A stretch of 64,000 bases of DNA, from contig OZ037919.1 in the NCBI GenBank assembly GCA_964035575.1, positions 372,001 to 436,000 on the forward strand, written 5' to 3'. Source of the DNA: Rhynchopus sp. YZ270_cl-10. Lineage: Eukaryota; Euglenozoa; Diplonemea; Diplonemida; Diplonemidae. The position numbers and the translations under genes are program-made. Below, one piece after another: positions 60,676-64,000 of the stretch (positions within the stretch are counted from its first letter, which is position 1; each line of letters starts with the position of its first letter). The notes under the pieces are model-generated. The model saw only the letters and a list, made by a program, of their open reading frames with translations, made no database searches and had not been told where the DNA came from.

Positions 60676-61560
60676 ATGATGTGTGCTGACTATGCTTGGC
60701 ACTTCATATGCGCTTACGGCGCCCCTTATCCACTCCTCGTGACGGCGAATGGGTAAACTTTATTTGTAATTTTCATTTTTTGTCTTCTTTGTATTTTATT
60801 TTTATTTTTTATCATGTCTGTGCAGAGGCCGATCGCGTGTCCGTTATTGTCGTGTATTCAGTGATTTGGTTGCCTGTCTTATTGTATGTGCATATGCGCT
60901 TATTCGCAATGTCTGCATGGTTCTCTCCTGCAAAGTGTGGGTTATTCCAGTGGTCAAGGGCCACTGTGACATGGTCAAGGACCGTGTCTTTTGTACCAAG
61001 CTGGGTTGTTTTTCAAGTGTGCGCTGCTCGTAGATGGACATGGTGTACCTCGCGGTCGAGGATACTATACGGTACCGTAGTGCCCGCTGTCTTGGTGATG
61101 GCGCGTGCAAGAAATGTTTATCTTTATGATGTGTGCTGACTATGCTTGGCACTTCATATGCGCTCACGGCGTCCCCTTATCCAGTGTCCTGTCCTCGTGA
61201 TAGCGAATGGATATAAACCTTTTATTTTATTTTATTTTTTTGTATGATGTGTGCTGACTATGTTTGGTACTTCATATGCGCTCACAGCGCCCTTTATCCA
61301 GTGTCCACGTGATACCGAATGGATGCAAACTTTTTTATTTTTGTTATGATGTGTGCTGACTATGCTTGGTACTTCATATGCGCTTACAGCGCCCTTATCC
61401 AGTGTCCACGTGATGCCGAATGGATACAACCCTTTTTATTTTTGTATGATGTGTGCTTGGCACTTCATATGCGCTTGCAGCGCCCCTTATCCAGTGTCCT
61501 GTCCTCGCGATAGCGAATGGATATAAACCTTTTTATTTTTTGGTGAGTGCTGACTTCTCA
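60676..61560 (+). repeat. About 100-bp tandem repeats in the element's 3' part
   Basis: GATGTGTGCTGACTATGCTT with CACTTCATATGCGCT and CTTATCCAG recurs at 60678, 61129, 61246, 61346 and 61448 (the last shortened). The first two units are separated by a unique segment. They lie between the RT frame and B1. Confidence 0.85.
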
Positions 61561-62185
61561 GTGCCCCATTCGCTTCGGCGTACCTGTCTCTACACTGCTC
61601 CCGAGGCGGCGGTAGAACAGTTTTGTTTTGATCAGTTGTTCGGTTTGTGCAGTTTTGATCAGTACTGGTTCTCCTCTCAATCGGTTTGGATGGACAGGGC
61701 CAGTGGGGTTTTTGTACCCATCTAGAGGGTTCTCGTGGCTGTGCGTTCCGCCCTCCCCCGCAGAAGCTGCGAGGTTGACGGCGGATGCCGTGTTTACAGG
61801 TTTCTCTCTTTTCCCACCTTCCCTCCCTTTTCTCCCCCTTAAACTCCATACTCTGCTACCTTTCCGCTACGCGGTCCCTTTGGGCTATGCTGCGGTCAAC
61901 GAAAAAAGACTCAGTAGTAGATTAGTGAGGACAAATCAAGTGGCAAAATGTTAGTTTAGTTTTTGCTTACACGCAGTGTTATTAGAAACTGAACTTGATT
62001 AGCCAACGGTAAATTTGTCCTCACGCCTTTTCCTTTTGAATCATTCCCCTCCCCCAATCAATTATCATGTGCGCCACCCAGGGTAAGAGCCTAAATGGCT
62101 TCCTAAAATGGCTGCGGTCAACGAAAAAAGACTCAGTAGTAGATTAGTGAGGACAAATCAAGTGGCAAAATGTTAGTTTAGTTTT

Positions 62186-62292
62186 TTTTTTGCGCGTTTT
62201 TTTTTTTTTTTTCATGTGCGCGTTTTCCGATTTTGGATTTGCGCGTTTTCGATTTTCGAACGCGCGTTCGAAACCTATGAAAAATTGTACAC
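62186..62292. repeat. CGAACGCGCGTTCG array, right part
   Basis: Continuation of the array at 58190-58560 beyond the retroelement, ending CGCGCGTTCGAAACCTATGA. It implies that the element landed within the array. Confidence 0.7.
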
Positions 62293-62895
62293 ACGGTGGC
62301 CCAGCGGACCCTTTTGGGGGTACCCCCGTAGGGGATACGACTCCAGCCATTTTGGCTGGGACCAAACGCACGGAAAATTCATTTGGCATTATCTGGCCAT
62401 CTCCAAGGCAACTGCGGGTGAAAAACACCCTCAGAGTGGGTCACAGGGGGCCTGTGGGTCGAAAAACGACCCAGAAGCCACCCCAGAATACAAAAAAATG
62501 GAAAAAAATAGTGAAAAAACGGCTTTTTTCACGTTTTGGCCACTTTGGGCAAAATAGCGATTTTTCGAGAAAAAAATCAAAAACCGGGATATTTTTTGAC
62601 ATCACAAAGCCTCCTTTGGCACAAATATACCCAAAAGTGGCCTGTGAGTCCATTCCAACCTGTTTTGGACATATTTGACACTTTTGGAAGTGTTTTTTTT
62701 GTGTTTTTAGGTCAAAAAAATGCCCAAGACGTCCCCAAGACATCCCCAAGACACTTTGCACACCCCCTGTTACGGTCATATTTTTTTCGTTTTTTTGCCT
62801 GAAACCCCCAAAATACCCCTCCCGGACCCCACATAGTCCCGAATAGCCATCACACACCCACTCAGAGTGAGTAGAAGCACCCCAAAAAAAATATT
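62292..62895 (+). other. Gene-free stretch with one GGTACC-element end
   Basis: CACGGTGGCCCAGCGGACCC and GGGGGTACCCCC at 62293-62330 match the left end of the element at 45248. The remaining 550 bases carry no supported gene. Confidence 0.5.
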
Positions 62896-63332
62896 TCTCA
62901 CCCCCCCTTTTGTGTGTCCGTTGCTGATTTATTTCAAAAAAAAAAAAAAGGGTCCCACTTCTTTTCAAACAAAGTTATATTCAAACAGCTCCTACACTCC
63001 ATCAACGTATAACTCACAATATGCCCTTCCCTCTCCCTGAAACCCCCTCCCTCTATCCTCTGCGTGTCGGACCGGCCTTCGCAATATCCTGCGTCTCACT
63101 CCTTGACTTTACAGCTCACACGTTGCGGTCTTCTATTGCATGTCTTACGTCCTTTGCGTAAATTGAAGTGTGTGAAGAATAGACCTGTTTCTCCTGAGTA
63201 GTCAGGCCAGCAGGCCGTTGAATTGGGCCATTTGTCTTGACCCGCCGCCCCCCCCCTCGAAATACGTATATAAAAAACAATTCAAAACATGTGCAGATAC
63301 ACACAACAAACCATCTTCTTCCCAAACTGAGC
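62896..63332 (+). promoter_or_regulatory. 5' flank of the receptor gene, copy 2
   Basis: Almost identical to 40616-41051 apart from A-run length and two small differences. It includes the TATATAAAA motif (about 63268) and the AG at 63299. Confidence 0.6.
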
Positions 63333-64000
63333 ATGATCCGACACGCAGCATTTGCGTGTCTGTGTCTGTGTCTGTGTTTGTGTGTGAATGCAAACACAAT
63401 CGATGTGACGTTCGACTACGACGGGGGCTGCAATGTCACCTTCCCGATGACTGACAGAGTAATCACGACGATCGACGAAACGTGGGGCTGTGGGGTGGCG
63501 GAACGGTTCAAGCTAGAGGTGCCTGGTGTACGTCTCGTGCCACGCCCTCGTCTCGATAACTACTTTGGGGGTACGTTTGGCCTATTGAAGAATGAGCACC
63601 TCTTTGCGATGCACAGCGAGATGTTCGCCGCAGGCGACACAACACACGAGATCGTGCAGCTTGACACGCAGTGGACACACCCGCTCAAGGATTTTCTGGT
63701 TGACCTGGATTTTCTTGACACGAGTCACATCCGACGGAAGTACCTTGAGGTGAACAAGGATGGGAAGGTGCTGGGAATACCGATCAAGCCGAACCAGCAG
63801 GTCATGTTCTACCGGCAGGACCTGTTTGCGAAGCACGGTCTTGAGTATCGTGGTGACTCCTACGAAGCATGGGAGGAGAGTCTGCTGGAGCTGAAGAAGC
63901 GCGAGCACGCAGCAGGGAACACCGACTTCTACCCGCTGGGGATTGCGTTTGGGGACTCGACAAACCGGATCACCTTCAACTGGATCACTGTGATGAGCGG
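63333..64000 (+). CDS. Second copy of the solute-binding/cyclase receptor (partial)
   Basis: The first 222 codons match 41052-41719 with no difference found by eye; the copy is cut by the window end. Signal peptide and N-terminal solute-binding lobe are included. Near-zero divergence means a very recent duplication, gene conversion or an assembly duplication. Confidence 0.85.
   Translation, partial: MIRHAAFACLCLCLCLCVNANTIDVTFDYDGGCNVTFPMTDRVITTIDETWGCGVAERFKLEVPGVRLVPRPRLDNYFGGTFGLLKNEHLFAMHSEMFAAGDTTHEIVQLDTQWTHPLKDFLVDLDFLDTSHIRRKYLEVNKDGKVLGIPIKPNQQVMFYRQDLFAKHGLEYRGDSYEAWEESLLELKKREHAAGNTDFYPLGIAFGDSTNRITFNWITVMS

Larger units (their letters stand above)
58563..62184 (+). mobile_element. 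YR-type retroelement (DIRS/Ngaro/VIPER group) with split repeats
   Basis: A fossil-class element. Repeat A1 (58563-58727) starts GCTTACACGCAGTG and ends GCTGCGGTCAACGAAAAA. After the coding region comes B1 (about 61887-61962), then A2 (61963-62130) and B2 (62112-62184), with A2 and B2 overlapping in the GCTGCGGTCAACGAAAAA core. The order A1-body-B1-A2-B2 is the split-direct-repeat signature of Ngaro/VIPER-like elements. One long RT/RNase H frame is present; no tyrosine-recombinase or gag frame was recognised. A1 and A2 look almost identical, so it is young. No target-site duplication is expected. Confidence 0.78.

Overview
This window comes from a protist nuclear genome that is poor in genes and crowded with repeats. 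The host genes that can be read are a flagellar WD40/coiled-coil protein (CFAP57-like) with two GT-AG introns, an AKT-like PH+AGC kinase, a low-complexity protein with a PH-like C-terminus, two paralogous modular surface proteins, and a large membrane receptor. The receptor joins a bacterial-type solute-binding ectodomain to a degenerate class III nucleotide-cyclase domain. All of them lie on the + strand, and most have a pyrimidine-rich tract ending in AG shortly before the ATG. A flagellate is certain from CFAP57. A euglenozoan-type flagellate (for example diplonemid-like) is my inference from the single-strand layout, the candidate splice acceptors and the PH-like domain style; it is not proven.

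Layout. 0.3-2.6 kb: PH-like protein. 3.5-10.6 kb: surface-protein pair with near-identical 5' ends, C-terminal halves and 3' flanks. 10.7-12.3 kb: repeats, including a 7-bp satellite inside an inverted-repeat element. 12.5-17.4 kb: CFAP57. 18.5-20.7 kb: kinase. 20.7-41 kb: almost pure mobile DNA, with hAT-type elements carrying 8-bp target-site duplications, TA-flanked MITEs, poly-A-tailed SINE-like units and GTAC-cored satellites, many nested in one another. 41.05-44.4 kb: solute-binding/cyclase receptor. 44.4-58 kb: more repeats, including a hAT-type element built around two satellites (49.7-50.75 kb). 58.56-62.18 kb: a DIRS/Ngaro/VIPER-type retroelement with split direct repeats, seated in a CGCGCGTT array. 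62.9-64 kb: the start of a second, apparently identical copy of the receptor gene, running off the window.

The strongest evidence is internal. Many mobile elements are bounded by exact terminal inverted repeats and exact target-site duplications, and in several cases another copy in the same window supplies the uninterrupted site. The most notable biology is the receptor architecture and its recent duplication, the cut-and-paste design of the two surface proteins, and the recurrent placement of GTAC-centred tandem arrays inside inverted-repeat transposons.
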